This document shows positions 56,204-64,000 of a stretch of DNA of 64,000 bases, one piece after another. The notes beneath the pieces are model-generated. The model saw nothing but the letters and a program-made list of their open reading frames with translations, was not told the origin of the DNA and ran no database searches. How positions within the stretch are numbered: position 1 is the stretch's first letter; every line of letters starts with the position of its first letter. Both the position numbers and the translations under genes were made by a program. This stretch comes from Streptomyces sp. NBC_00190 (GTDB taxonomy: Bacteria; Actinomycetota; Actinomycetes; Streptomycetales; Streptomycetaceae), in contig NZ_CP108131.1 of NCBI RefSeq assembly GCF_036203305.1, forward strand, positions 1,302,001 through 1,366,000. The letters run 5' to 3'.

Positions 56204-57313
56204 TCAGGCGTCGAGCTGCTGCCACCACCAGGCGAGAGCCGGGACCGGCGGCGGCTCGACGCTCGCGTCGCTGGGCGTGTCGCTCCGGACGATGTCGAAC
56301 CGGGCGCCGTCCACGGGCAGGGCGTTGCGGTTGCGCGGGCTCGCGTAGCGCGGCGCCCTGCTGTGGTATTCGAGGTCGCCCGCGATCCAGTGCTCCAACG
56401 AGCGCAGATAGCGGCCGAGTTGTTCGCTCGCCCCCCGGCCGATCTGCTCGCGGAGCCGGACGAACAGGGTCACCGTCCGGTCCCGCAGGGCGTAGGCGGC
56501 GGGAAGCGCCTCGGCCGGGGTGCAGTCGTGCAGCCGGGCCAGGACGTTGATCAGGTTCTGCTCCCAAGGGACCATGTGGTCGTCCTTGTTGTACGAGAAC
56601 AGGTCGTTGTCGCAGCTGACGATGAACCCGGCGGCGTCGGTCAGGGCCTGGACGGGGGCCGAGTACAGCTCGTCGCCCGGCACGTCGATCCCGTTCGCCA
56701 CGTCGCACCACGTGAGGGTGAACCGGGTGCCGTTGCTGGAGATCCGCTTCGCCACGAAGTCGTTGAGGCTCGGCATGATCTCGCGCTCGGCGTTGGCGGT
56801 CTGCCAGGTGGCGCCGAACACCCAGTCCCGGATGCCCTCGGTGAAGCGGCGCAGCTGAATGGGGGTGAGCATGTCCCGGGTCCGGGCCGCGAGGTCCTCC
56901 AGCGCGGCGGTGTGCGGGCTCGGCGGCAGCAGGCCGGAGCCGGGTGCCTCGACGGTGCGGATCAGCCGGGCGCCGTGGTCCGCGACGGCCGCCGTGCCCG
57001 CCGAGCCGGTGTTGGAGTCCTGCCAGTCGTCGGTGGCGAAGGCCCAGTAGTTCCACTGGGCGAACAGCACCATCGGTTCGACGTCGCCGTGGGGGATGAT
57101 CCGGCTGGTGAAGTCGGCGCTGTGGGTGGCCAGCCCCCACGCGCGCTCGGTGGCGTCCGGGTAGAGCCCGAACCTGTCGATCCAGGCGATGGCCCGCTTC
57201 TCGATCTCGTCCACAGCGGGGTGGACGAGGCCCTGCTCGAACGGGCAGTGGAACGGCGGCAGTTCCCATCCGATGCGGGAGGGGTGCGTGGCCTCCTCAT
57301 AGGCGGGCGGCAT
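56204..57313 (-). CDS. Terpene cyclase (class I)
   Basis: This 369-residue class I terpene synthase has the Asp-rich metal motif in FATDDWQDSN (about residue 84) and an NSE-like triad in CDNDLFSYNKDDH, together binding three Mg2+ and the diphosphate. The N-terminal FHCPFEQGLVHPAVDE is typical of bacterial cyclases. The Asp-rich motif differs from that of the well-known 2-methylisoborneol synthase as I recall it. The ATG 57313 has GGGG eight bases upstream and follows the methyltransferase stop by two bases, so the pair is one operon and the substrate is probably a methylated prenyl diphosphate. Confidence 0.88.
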   Translation of the reverse strand: MPPAYEEATHPSRIGWELPPFHCPFEQGLVHPAVDEIEKRAIAWIDRFGLYPDATERAWGLATHSADFTSRIIPHGDVEPMVLFAQWNYWAFATDDWQDSNTGSAGTAAVADHGARLIRTVEAPGSGLLPPSPHTAALEDLAARTRDMLTPIQLRRFTEGIRDWVFGATWQTANAEREIMPSLNDFVAKRISSNGTRFTLTWCDVANGIDVPGDELYSAPVQALTDAAGFIVSCDNDLFSYNKDDHMVPWEQNLINVLARLHDCTPAEALPAAYALRDRTVTLFVRLREQIGRGASEQLGRYLRSLEHWIAGDLEYHSRAPRYASPRNRNALPVDGARFDIVRSDTPSDASVEPPPVPALAWWWQQLDA

Positions 57314-57315
57314 GA

Positions 57316-58236
57316 TCAGTTCCCCCCGCCGAGCCGGAAGAGCAGCAGCCGGGTCTCCAGCGCGTGGTCGCGCCAGATCCGGAACAGCTTGCCGTGCGTG
57401 ATCGTCGACTCCTGGAGCCGCTCCCGGCACCAGGCGGCCGGCGTGACGACGGTGCCCGCCTGCTCGATCCGGTCCAGTTCGGCGGTGTTCCAGGCCATGG
57501 ACTGCACCCAGAACTCTGCGACGCGGTCGGTGACGTCCTCGTCCTGTTCCAGCTCGAACCCCGCGGCCTCGGCGGCGGTAATGTACTCGGTGAGGGTGCC
57601 CAGGCGCGTCTTGTAGTAGCCGTCGATGAACTCGGTCCACTCGGGACGGCAGATGAAGTGCTCCTGTATCCCGAACCAGCCGCCCGGTTTCAGCGCCTTG
57701 GCGACGACCTGGAAGAGCCGCTCGCGGTCCATGTAGCCGGAGCTCTCGTTGGCGTAGGCCGCATCGAATCTTCTGCCGGTGGTGAAGCCGTGGACGTCGG
57801 CGAGGAGCGGGGTGACCCGGTCGCCCACGCCGGCCTGACGCGCGAACTGCTCGATGACCGGGACGTGTTCCGCGGCGACGGTGAGGCCGGTGACGGACGC
57901 GCCGTGCTCCTGCGCCCAGTAGAGCGAGCCGCCGCCGACCCCGCAGCCGATGTCGAGCAGGCGGGCGGGCGGGGTGGCGTACGCGCCCCACGTCCGTGCG
58001 GCGTGCTCGACTATCGCCTCCTGCGACTCGACTATGCGGCGCTTGAGCACCCGCTGGGACACCGTGGTGTTGGGTGTCGATCCCGGGGCGAAGAGCCCCA
58101 TGTGGAAGTGGACGCGCGGTCCCGGCCCGTACTTGTGGAGGATGTCCGCCGTCTTGCGGCTGTAGTAGAGGGGCACTTGCCTCTCGTCGAATGCCTGGCC
58201 ACCAGTGTGGGGCTGGATGACGAGGTTGCTGTCCAT
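57316..58236 (-). CDS. SAM-dependent C-methyltransferase of terpene operon
   Basis: This 306-residue class I methyltransferase has motif [21 protein letters not shown] (about residues 99-118), AHLxxYYS-like N-terminal region ([20 protein letters not shown]), and [12 protein letters not shown] (motif III/IV). The N-terminal region resembles prenyl-diphosphate and isoprenoid C-methyltransferases. With the downstream cyclase, a homologated terpenoid is the likely product. ATG 58236 has GGAG six bases upstream; ATG 58251 lacks a site. An inverted repeat lies upstream at 58296-58322. Confidence 0.82.
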   Translation of the reverse strand: MDSNLVIQPHTGGQAFDERQVPLYYSRKTADILHKYGPGPRVHFHMGLFAPGSTPNTTVSQRVLKRRIVESQEAIVEHAARTWGAYATPPARLLDIGCGVGGGSLYWAQEHGASVTGLTVAAEHVPVIEQFARQAGVGDRVTPLLADVHGFTTGRRFDAAYANESSGYMDRERLFQVVAKALKPGGWFGIQEHFICRPEWTEFIDGYYKTRLGTLTEYITAAEAAGFELEQDEDVTDRVAEFWVQSMAWNTAELDRIEQAGTVVTPAAWCRERLQESTITHGKLFRIWRDHALETRLLLFRLGGGN

Positions 58237-58295
58237 CAGTTCTCCGGTCATGCGGTCGCGTGGGGGTGTTTCTCGGCCGCCCCACTCTGCCCAAG

Positions 58296-58322
58296 AGTGA
58301 TCAATAAAACGCCTCAATCACT
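58296..58322. promoter_or_regulatory. Inverted repeat upstream of the methyltransferase operon
   Basis: AGTGAT (58296-58301) and ATCACT (58317-58322) flank a 15-base A/T-rich centre, 60-86 bases upstream of the methyltransferase start. It may be a binding site for a regulator. Confidence 0.4.
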
Positions 58323-58389
58323 TAGGTCTTGAGCATAGTCACACCTGAAATAGCCACATTCCCGGCACAGTTGGACTATAGTGTCCGCC

Positions 58390-58818
58390 TCATTCGGGCG
58401 CTCCGCCCTCCGTCGGTACGCACAACACCGGTACCGGAGACAGGTGCAGGAGTTTGTGCGGGGTGGAGCCCAGCAGGGCGCCGCGGATCGGACTGTCGCC
58501 CCAGGTGCCGACGATGACGACGCGGGCGCCGTGGCGACGGGCCGCGTCGAGCAGCGCCTGCGCGGGCTTCTCGTCGACCAGCTCCACCGTCGACGGCACA
58601 CCCGCTTCGTCGGCCGCCTCGACCGCGTGCGCGAGGGCGCTGCGGCCCGCCTGGCGGACGGCTTCCCGGTGGGTGCGGGACTCCTCACCGGTACTGCCCG
58701 GAGCGGCCGCTCCGTAGACGAGGACGAGCGGCTCGCCGAAGGCGGCGGCCACCTCCAGCGCCACCTGCAGGGCGCGTGCCGCGCCGGGTGACTCGTCGTA
58801 TCCGAGGACGACGGACAT
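58390..58818 (-). CDS. Universal stress protein (UspA family)
   Basis: The protein has 142 residues. It begins MSVVLGYDESPGAARALQVA and carries the ATP-binding pattern GTWGDSPIRGALLGSTPHKL followed by SPVPVLCV at the C-terminus. It starts nine bases after the permease gene with GAGGAG upstream, so the two are co-transcribed. In many bacteria such a protein binds a transporter and modulates it. Confidence 0.92.
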   Translation of the reverse strand: MSVVLGYDESPGAARALQVALEVAAAFGEPLVLVYGAAAPGSTGEESRTHREAVRQAGRSALAHAVEAADEAGVPSTVELVDEKPAQALLDAARRHGARVVIVGTWGDSPIRGALLGSTPHKLLHLSPVPVLCVPTEGGAPE

Positions 58819-58827
58819 CGGGACTCC

Positions 58828-60399
58828 TCAGTGCTTCCCGGCGTGGACGAGGGCCGGGTCGACCACGCCTCGCCGCTCCTGCCAGAACCTGCCGTCCCGT
58901 ACCCGCCAGAAGCACATGACGAGCACGCCGACGACGGCGATGCCGATCCCGATGACCAGCGGCGGGCCGAGCCCGAACCAGGAGACGCCGCTGGCCGAGT
59001 TCTCCGGGTCCGACATGTCGCCGATCGACTCCACCAGCAGCCAGATCAGCAGGAAGGCGCCGACCACCGGGCCCACCCCGATGAGCAGGAAGTTGTGCGG
59101 GCTCTCCAGCAGGTGGCGGCGGTAGTAGACGGCGCAGGCCAGGCCGGTGAGCGCGTAGTAGAAGGCGATGAGCAGGGACAGCGCGGTGAGCGAGTCCAGG
59201 AGCGCGTTCTCGCTGATCTGGTTGACGACGAGGTACCAGCCGATGGCGATGCCCGCCACCCACCACGTGCTCACGTCTGGTGTCCGGAACCGCTGGTGGA
59301 TGTGCGCGAGCGGCGGTGGCAGCGCGTGCCGACGGGCCATGGACAGGGCCGTGCGGGAGGCGGGGATGATCGTGGTCTGCGTGGAGGCGAGCGCGGAGGT
59401 GCAGACGGCGAGGAGCACCACCCAGTCCCAGCCGCCCATGACCTCGTGGGCGAGCACGGCGAAGATGGCCTCCTCCTCGGCCGCGTTCTCGGCGAGGAAG
59501 GCGGTGCCGGCGTACCCGACGACCGCGAATCCCACGGACAGGTAGGTCACCAGAAGGATCACGGTCGACCAGATACCGGCCTTGCCGGGCGCCGTTGCGG
59601 AGTTCTCGACCTCCTCGGTCAGATTGACCGCGGACTCCCAGCCCCAGTACATGAACACGCCGAGCAGCAGTCCGCCGGTGAGGGCGGCGCCACCGGCGCC
59701 GAAGGGGTTGAGCCAGCTGAGCGAGGGCTCGATCTCTTCGAGGGTGCTGGTGCCGGCGTAGATGCGGTAGATGGCGACCACCGCGAAGGTCAGGAGGAAG
59801 AAGACCTGGGCCAGGATGAGGATGTCCTGGAGGTGGGCCGAGAGCTCGGTGCCGATGACACAGATCGCGGTCATGGCCAGGATCACCGCGACGGTGAGGC
59901 TCTGCCGGATCACTGCGTTGGCCGCCCAGTCGTCGAGCCCGAAGGCGAGCAGCCCGAAGTTGACGGCGACGTCCGCCAGCGAGCCGATGACCAGCACGCC
60001 CGTCATCGCGATCGCCCAGCCTCCGAGCCAGCCCGCCCAGGGGCCCATGGCCCGGGCGACCCAGGAGAAGGTCGTCCCGCAGTCCTGGTCGACCTTGTTG
60101 AGGTAGTAGAAGGCGGCGGCGATCAGCAGCATGGGCACGAAGGAGGCCAGCATCACGCCCGGAGCGTAGATCCCGACGAGCGCCACGATCGGCCCGAGGA
60201 CGGCGGCGAGGGAGTAGGCGGGCGAGGTGGAGTTCAGGCCGATGACGAGCGCGTCCAGGAAACCGATCGCGTTGGCCTTGAGCCCCGCATCGGTCATGGG
60301 CCCCGCGTTGTCCGCAGGCCCGCTCCGCGGTCCGCCGCCACCGCCCGCACCACCCGTGTCGCCGGTGCCGTCCGCACCGCCCGCACCGTCGTCGGCCAT
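58828..60399 (-). CDS. APC-family amino acid permease
   Basis: This 523-residue membrane protein has about 12 helices of the APC superfamily: IGLNSTSPAYSLAAVLGPIV (helix 1 break), DQDCGTTFSWVARAMGPWAG, YWGWESAVNLTEEVENSATA (helix 6-8 area). It probably imports an amino acid or amine. The Gly/Asp-rich N-terminus is cytoplasmic. The ATG 60399 has GAGG eight bases upstream. A universal stress protein follows in the operon. Confidence 0.92.
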   Translation of the reverse strand: MADDGAGGADGTGDTGGAGGGGGPRSGPADNAGPMTDAGLKANAIGFLDALVIGLNSTSPAYSLAAVLGPIVALVGIYAPGVMLASFVPMLLIAAAFYYLNKVDQDCGTTFSWVARAMGPWAGWLGGWAIAMTGVLVIGSLADVAVNFGLLAFGLDDWAANAVIRQSLTVAVILAMTAICVIGTELSAHLQDILILAQVFFLLTFAVVAIYRIYAGTSTLEEIEPSLSWLNPFGAGGAALTGGLLLGVFMYWGWESAVNLTEEVENSATAPGKAGIWSTVILLVTYLSVGFAVVGYAGTAFLAENAAEEEAIFAVLAHEVMGGWDWVVLLAVCTSALASTQTTIIPASRTALSMARRHALPPPLAHIHQRFRTPDVSTWWVAGIAIGWYLVVNQISENALLDSLTALSLLIAFYYALTGLACAVYYRRHLLESPHNFLLIGVGPVVGAFLLIWLLVESIGDMSDPENSASGVSWFGLGPPLVIGIGIAVVGVLVMCFWRVRDGRFWQERRGVVDPALVHAGKH

Positions 60400-60447
60400 G
60401 TACGCATCCTCGCCCGCGCCCGGCCGCCGCGCGAGGCGGAATGCCCC

Positions 60448-61041
60448 CTACGGGCGGATGTTCCAGCCCGCGATCACCGGAAGCCCGTGCTCCGTGGAGA
60501 GGACGCTGACCGTGCCGGTGCGCAGCAGGAACAGCCTGCCGTCCGCGGGGTCCAGGCCCAGATAGCGGGCGGTGAGCACGCGCAGGAAGTGGCCGTGGGC
60601 GACGAGTACCGCGTTGCCGCCGTCGGCGCGGAGCACCGGGGCGACGCGGGCCAGGGCGCGGTCCGCGCGGGCGCCCACCTCCGCGGCGCTCTCGCCGGGG
60701 TGCGCCGCGTCACCGGGCGGGACGCCATGGGTCCACAGGGACCAGCCGGGCGTGCTCCGCTGGATCTCCGCGGTGGTGACGCCCTCGTAGCCGCCGTAGT
60801 CCCACTCGCAGAGGTCGGGGTCGGTGACCGCGCCGGTGAGCCCAGCGAGTTCGGCCGTGGCGACGGCCCGGCGCAGCGGGCTGGTCAGCACCAGCGCCGG
60901 GTGGCGGTCCAGGAAGAAGGGAGCGAGGGAGACGGCCTGCTCGACCCCGCTCGCGGTCAGCGGGACGTCGGTCCGCCCGGTGTGCCGCCCGTCGGCGCTC
61001 CACGCCGTCTCCCCGTGTCTCACCAGCAGCAGGTCGCTCAT
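60448..61041 (-). CDS. Histidine phosphatase-family protein
   Basis: This 197-residue phosphoglycerate-mutase-like phosphatase has the catalytic LLLVRHGETAWS (His near residue 9), the second Arg in SPLRRAVATAEL, the acid/base Glu in CEWDYGGYEG, and the second His in AVLVAHGHFLRVL. The small-molecule or phosphoprotein substrate is unknown. ATG 61041 is preceded by GGAGG directly abutting it, unusually close. Confidence 0.92.
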   Translation of the reverse strand: MSDLLLVRHGETAWSADGRHTGRTDVPLTASGVEQAVSLAPFFLDRHPALVLTSPLRRAVATAELAGLTGAVTDPDLCEWDYGGYEGVTTAEIQRSTPGWSLWTHGVPPGDAAHPGESAAEVGARADRALARVAPVLRADGGNAVLVAHGHFLRVLTARYLGLDPADGRLFLLRTGTVSVLSTEHGLPVIAGWNIRP

Positions 61042-61111
61042 CCTCCGGACCCTAAGCCCTCCGGCATGTCGGTGCCGGAGCACCGGGGCGGGCGTGTCAC
61101 TGTCGGGCCTC

Positions 61112-61822
61112 ATGAACGAGGGTGCGCATCCGGTGCGTCCGTCCCTGGCCGGGCTGATGATCGTCCTGACCGCGGTCACGGGGCTGATCGAGGCGGTGAG
61201 CCTGCTGGCCCTCGGGCCGGTGTTCACCTCGATGCAGACCGGCAATGTGCTCTTCCTGGCGTTCGGGCTCGCGCGGCAGGGCAACCTGCCGGCGCTGTCG
61301 GCCGCGGCCTCGGTGATGGCGTTCGCCGTCGGGGCGATGTGCGCGGCGCGGATGGAGTCGGCCTCGGAGGCCCGGGGATGGCGCTGGGCCGAGCTCGGCC
61401 TGTACGTGGAGGCCGCGCTGATCCTGGCCGGTGCGGCGACCGGATGGGGTGTGGCGCCGCGTTTCGGGCACCCGAGCGCCGAGCATCTGGCGGTGACCGG
61501 GATGCTGGCGGCGGCGATGGGCATCCGGACGGTGACGAGCATGCGGGTCGACGTGCCCGGCGTGCCGACGACCCTGATCACCCGGTCCCTCACCGCGCTG
61601 ATCGGCAGCTCGGCCCTGGGGCATGACAGCGCCTTCGGGTACGGGACGGGAGCCTGGGCGCGCCGGGCCGGGGCGGTGCTGGCGATGTTCGCGGGCGGGC
61701 TGACCGGGGCCCTGCTGATCGGCGCCGGGTGGACGGTGGGCGCGCTGCTGCTGCCCGCGGCGGCGGCGGTCCTCGCGGTGGGCCTGAGCCACCGCGCCCT
61801 GCCGCTGCGGCACAGTGCCTAG
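61112..61822 (+). CDS. DUF1275 (YoaK-like) membrane protein
   Basis: This 236-residue protein has about six hydrophobic helices and the family pattern LTAVTGLIEAVSLLALGPVF, then TSMQTGNVLFLAFGLARQ, with RTVTSMRVDVPGVPTTLITR in the second half. It is a membrane protein of unknown function. ATG 61112 is chosen as the start of the first conserved helix. The divergent phosphatase gene is 70 bases away. Confidence 0.88.
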   Translation: MNEGAHPVRPSLAGLMIVLTAVTGLIEAVSLLALGPVFTSMQTGNVLFLAFGLARQGNLPALSAAASVMAFAVGAMCAARMESASEARGWRWAELGLYVEAALILAGAATGWGVAPRFGHPSAEHLAVTGMLAAAMGIRTVTSMRVDVPGVPTTLITRSLTALIGSSALGHDSAFGYGTGAWARRAGAVLAMFAGGLTGALLIGAGWTVGALLLPAAAAVLAVGLSHRALPLRHSA

Positions 61823-61943
61823 TCTTTCCCGGAGCCCGTCCGGAAGTCCTTTCCAGGAGTCCGTTCCGGGAGTCCTTCCGCGGAATATCGATGCGGAAAC
61901 GATGCGACTTTGACCGCCCCGCCGCGGCGACGAGGCTCGGGCC

Positions 61944-62534
61944 ATGGACGACAACGGGCCCGAAAGGCTCGACGAACGCGTCGCGGCCGGTTTCGTGGCC
62001 GGCGCGGACGACTGTGTGGAGACGGTCTACCGGCGCTGGCGGCCGCTGGTCCACGCCCTGGCCCGGCGTGCGCTGGGCGACGAGCGGGAGGCCGAGGACG
62101 TGACCCAGCAGGTCTTCCTCGCCGCCTGGCACGGCCGCCACGGCTACCGGCCGGGACCCGGCGGGCTGGGTGCCTGGCTCACCGGGATCACCCGGCACAA
62201 GGTGGCCGACGCACTGCGGGCACGTACCCGTCGGGCCGAGGCGGCCGCCGCCGCGCGCGCCTGCCACGACCTGGCCCCGTACCCCGGCACGGCGGCACGG
62301 CCGGAGCTGGAGCCCGAGCGGGTCGTGGACCGGGTGCTGGTCCTCGGGGAACTGGCCCGGCTGCCATCGGCCCAGCAGCGGGTGATGCGCCTCGCCTTCT
62401 ACGGGGACCTGACGCAGTCGCAGATCGCGGACCGCACCGGACTGCCGCTGGGCACCGTCAAGAGCCATATGCGGCGGGCCCTGCACGGCCTGCGCCGGTC
62501 ACTGGAGGCGCGTCCGCCACCGGCGCGGCGATGA
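61944..62534 (+). CDS. ECF-type RNA polymerase sigma factor
   Basis: The protein has 196 residues. Region 2 contains VETVYRRWRPLVHALARRAL and DEREAEDVTQQVFLAAWHGR; region 4 contains LPSAQQRVMRLAFYGDLTQS and QIADRTGLPLGTVKSHMRRA. There is no obvious anti-sigma gene beside it. The final 77 bases overlap the convergent MerR/B12 regulator gene. Its place beside that regulator and a photolyase suggests light control, as in LitS-type sigma factors; this is inference from gene order. Confidence 0.9.
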   Translation: MDDNGPERLDERVAAGFVAGADDCVETVYRRWRPLVHALARRALGDEREAEDVTQQVFLAAWHGRHGYRPGPGGLGAWLTGITRHKVADALRARTRRAEAAAAARACHDLAPYPGTAARPELEPERVVDRVLVLGELARLPSAQQRVMRLAFYGDLTQSQIADRTGLPLGTVKSHMRRALHGLRRSLEARPPPARR

Positions 62535-63480
62535 CCTCCAGGCCCGAGCGCAGTCCGAACAGCCGCTCGGTGCGCGGGGCCTGACTGCCCGCGCCCCAGC
62601 CGGGTCCCGCGAGCAGCACCGTCGGGTGGCCCCGGGCGCCGCGCAGGCCCCACTCGATGCCCGCGGCCGAACGGGCCAGCGCCGCGTCCGCGGTGGTCCG
62701 GGACTGGGACCACAGCACGAGGGCCCGCGGTCCGGTCCGGCGTACGGCGTCGCGCAGGGCGCCCGGGGGCAGGTCGGCTCCGAACATCCTCACCGGCACG
62801 CCCCGTTCGCCGAGGGCCGCGGCCAGCGCCTCGATCGGCAGGCTGTGCTGCTCCCCCGGCACGCACGCGAGGAGCACCGGTGGGACGTCCGGGTGCGATG
62901 GCGTCCGGACCGGCCGGATCCGGCGCAGGGCCGAGGAGACGTGCCAGGAGAGCAGGTGCTCCACCTCCACGTATCGCTCCCCCGCCGTGGCCCATTTGCG
63001 GCCCACCGCGTGCAGGGTCGGCGCGATGACCTCCTCCCACGCGGTGACCAGGCCGTGTTCCGCGAGGGCGGCGTCCAGCAGATCCTCCACGGCCGGCGCG
63101 TCCAGCCGTACGGCGGCCCGTGAGAGCCCTCTGCGCTGCTGCCGGACCTCCCCGAGGGGAAGCGAGCCCGGGCCGCCCGGGTCCGGACCCGCCGTGCGGG
63201 CATCGGCGCGCGCGGCGGCTTCGTCCCGCACGGCCCGGGCCGCCTCGGCCGGGGGCACGCCCCGCGCGGTGAGCCGGCACATCAGTTCCAGCCGGGCGAT
63301 GTCCTGCGCGGTCCAGCGGCGGTGGCGCCCGCCTTCCCGGTGGGCCGGGCCGATCGCGTACCGGCGCTCCCAGGAGCGCAGCGTGGTCGGCGAGACCCCG
63401 AGGCGCCGGGCGACGGCGCCGGTGCTGAGGCCGGCGGCCGGAAGGTCCTGCGGTGGTTCGGGCTGCGGCACGGACGGCAC
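62458..63480 (-). CDS. MerR-type regulator with cobalamin-binding domain (LitR/CarH-like)
   Basis: The protein has 340 residues. The N-terminal MerR helix-turn-helix is STGAVARRLGVSPTTLRSWE. A B12-binding region has ERYVEVEHLLSWHVSSALRR (the W...EH helix) followed by a Rossmann-like domain with HSLPIEALAAALGERGVPVR and WSQSRTTADAALARSAAG. Light sensing by adenosylcobalamin is known for CarH/LitR. The lower axial His of CarH is not obvious here (RMFGADLPPGALRDAV), so photochemistry may differ. The photolyase gene lies 37 bases upstream on the same strand. Confidence 0.85.
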   Translation of the reverse strand: MPSVPQPEPPQDLPAAGLSTGAVARRLGVSPTTLRSWERRYAIGPAHREGGRHRRWTAQDIARLELMCRLTARGVPPAEAARAVRDEAAARADARTAGPDPGGPGSLPLGEVRQQRRGLSRAAVRLDAPAVEDLLDAALAEHGLVTAWEEVIAPTLHAVGRKWATAGERYVEVEHLLSWHVSSALRRIRPVRTPSHPDVPPVLLACVPGEQHSLPIEALAAALGERGVPVRMFGADLPPGALRDAVRRTGPRALVLWSQSRTTADAALARSAAGIEWGLRGARGHPTVLLAGPGWGAGSQAPRTERLFGLRSGLEVIAAPVADAPPVTGAGRAGPAAYGS

Positions 63481-63517
63481 CCGCCCACGATACGACGGGT
63501 GGCCGGCGCGCGAGGGC

Positions 63518-64000
63518 TCAGCCGGTCCCGCGCCCCCGCCGGAAGCGGTCGAGGCCGTCGGCGAGCTCCACCACCGGGTCCGGGTAGTCGTACCGCGCCC
63601 GTTCCAGGCCCTGCAGCCGCCACGGCTCGTGCACCTGCGGGGCGGGGAGCCCGGCGAGCTCCGGCACCCAGCGGTGGACGTAACGGCCCTGCGGGTCGTA
63701 CCGCAGGCCCTGCCGGACGGGGTTGAGCACCCGGTTGGGGCGGGTGTCGGTGCCCGTGCCCGCGGTCCACTGCCAGTTGAGCTGGTTGTTGGCGAGGTCC
63801 CCGTCGACCAGGAGGTCCAGGAAGTGGCGCGCCCCGGTCCGCCAGTCGACGTACAGCGTCTTGGTGAGGAAGCTCGCGGCGAGCAGGCGGCCGCGGCCCG
63901 GCATCCAGCCCTCGTGACGCAGCTGGCGCATCGCGGCGTCCACCACCGGGTAGCCGGTGCGGCCCTCCTTCCAGGCCTCGGTCTCCTCCTCGGCGGCCGC
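63518..64000 (-). CDS. phr: Deoxyribodipyrimidine photolyase, C-terminal part (5' end outside window)
   Basis: Only the last 160 residues are in the window. They contain the FAD-binding region of cryptochrome/photolyases: GRTGYPVVDAAMRQLRHEGW, then PGRGRLLAASFLTKTLYVDW, LANNQLNWQWTAGTGTDTRP and NRVLNPVRQGLRYDPQGRYV. The enzyme repairs UV-induced pyrimidine dimers with light. In typical photolyases the first stretch reads HNRxRM; here it is PGRGRLL, a small deviation near the flavin. It is 37 bases upstream of the MerR/B12 gene. Confidence 0.92.
   Translation of the reverse strand, partial: AAAEEETEAWKEGRTGYPVVDAAMRQLRHEGWMPGRGRLLAASFLTKTLYVDWRTGARHFLDLLVDGDLANNQLNWQWTAGTGTDTRPNRVLNPVRQGLRYDPQGRYVHRWVPELAGLPAPQVHEPWRLQGLERARYDYPDPVVELADGLDRFRRGRGTG

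Noticed and set aside
56204..58236. 2-methylisoborneol operon
   Set aside because: A methyltransferase and a cyclase are present, but the Asp-rich motif differs from the one I recall for that synthase and the usual cyclic-nucleotide-binding protein gene is missing; the product is left open.
58831..61111. Long plus-strand frame through the permease and phosphatase
   Set aside because: Mirror frame of two clear minus-strand genes; only its last part (from 61112) is the DUF1275 gene.

Overview
The window is a stretch of chromosome from a Streptomyces or a very close relative. The evidence is the very high G+C content with G/C-biased third codon positions, frequent GTG starts, rare TTA codons, a complete conservon, and many families typical of streptomycetes (DUF6421, DUF5134 with M56, DUF742, CGNR, CYP157-type P450). 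No rRNA, tRNA, CRISPR array or replication origin was seen.

Left part (1-21,912): mostly conserved chromosomal genes. In order: the start of a secreted spherulin-4-like protein; a TetR regulator facing a deazaflavin-dependent reductase gene, with two matching operators between them; a geranylgeranyl-reductase-type flavoprotein; an M20 peptidase ending in an unusual multi-state hairpin array; an MBL hydrolase; an ATPase-NUDIX fusion; a LacI regulator; a DUF6986 aldolase-like protein; the etfBA operon; a flavin reductase; a thioredoxin; an acyltransferase; secreted and polysaccharide-lyase proteins; an MFS exporter; and the coupled operon DUF6421 - SDR - threonine-aldolase-like protein.

Accessory segment (about 21,994-29,203): the flanks are two broken core genes on the same strand, the 3' end of an alpha/beta-hydrolase and the 5' end of a luciferase-like flavin monooxygenase. 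Between them lie an HD-domain phosphohydrolase with a TTA-containing XRE regulator, a divergent row of small coupled genes that includes a 28-residue membrane peptide, a DUF3887 secreted protein, a Lys/Pro-rich secreted repeat protein, and decayed fragments of Tn3-like and IS5-like transposases. It reads as a foreign cassette that replaced part of an ancestral operon.

Middle (29,253-49,801): PadR and TetR regulators, membrane and secreted proteins, a divergent LVIVD/DUF305 pair in which both genes carry TTA codons, a ferredoxin-NADP reductase, an old-yellow-enzyme-type reductase with a likely operator, a wax ester synthase/DGAT, uracil-DNA glycosylase, a CbiX-like protein lacking its metal-binding histidines, a bacterial nitric oxide synthase, a streptothricin acetyltransferase-like gene, and a divergent HelR/HelD-type RNA polymerase recycling ATPase.

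Right part (49,791-64,000): a FUSC transporter; a five-gene conservon (sensor kinase-like ATPase, roadblock, DUF742, GTPase, CYP157-type P450 without the ExxR motif) that meets end to end a methyltransferase - terpene cyclase operon predicted to make a C-methylated terpenoid; an APC permease with a universal stress protein; a phosphatase; a DUF1275 membrane protein; and a light-response-like group (ECF sigma factor, MerR/B12-binding regulator, photolyase) cut by the window end.
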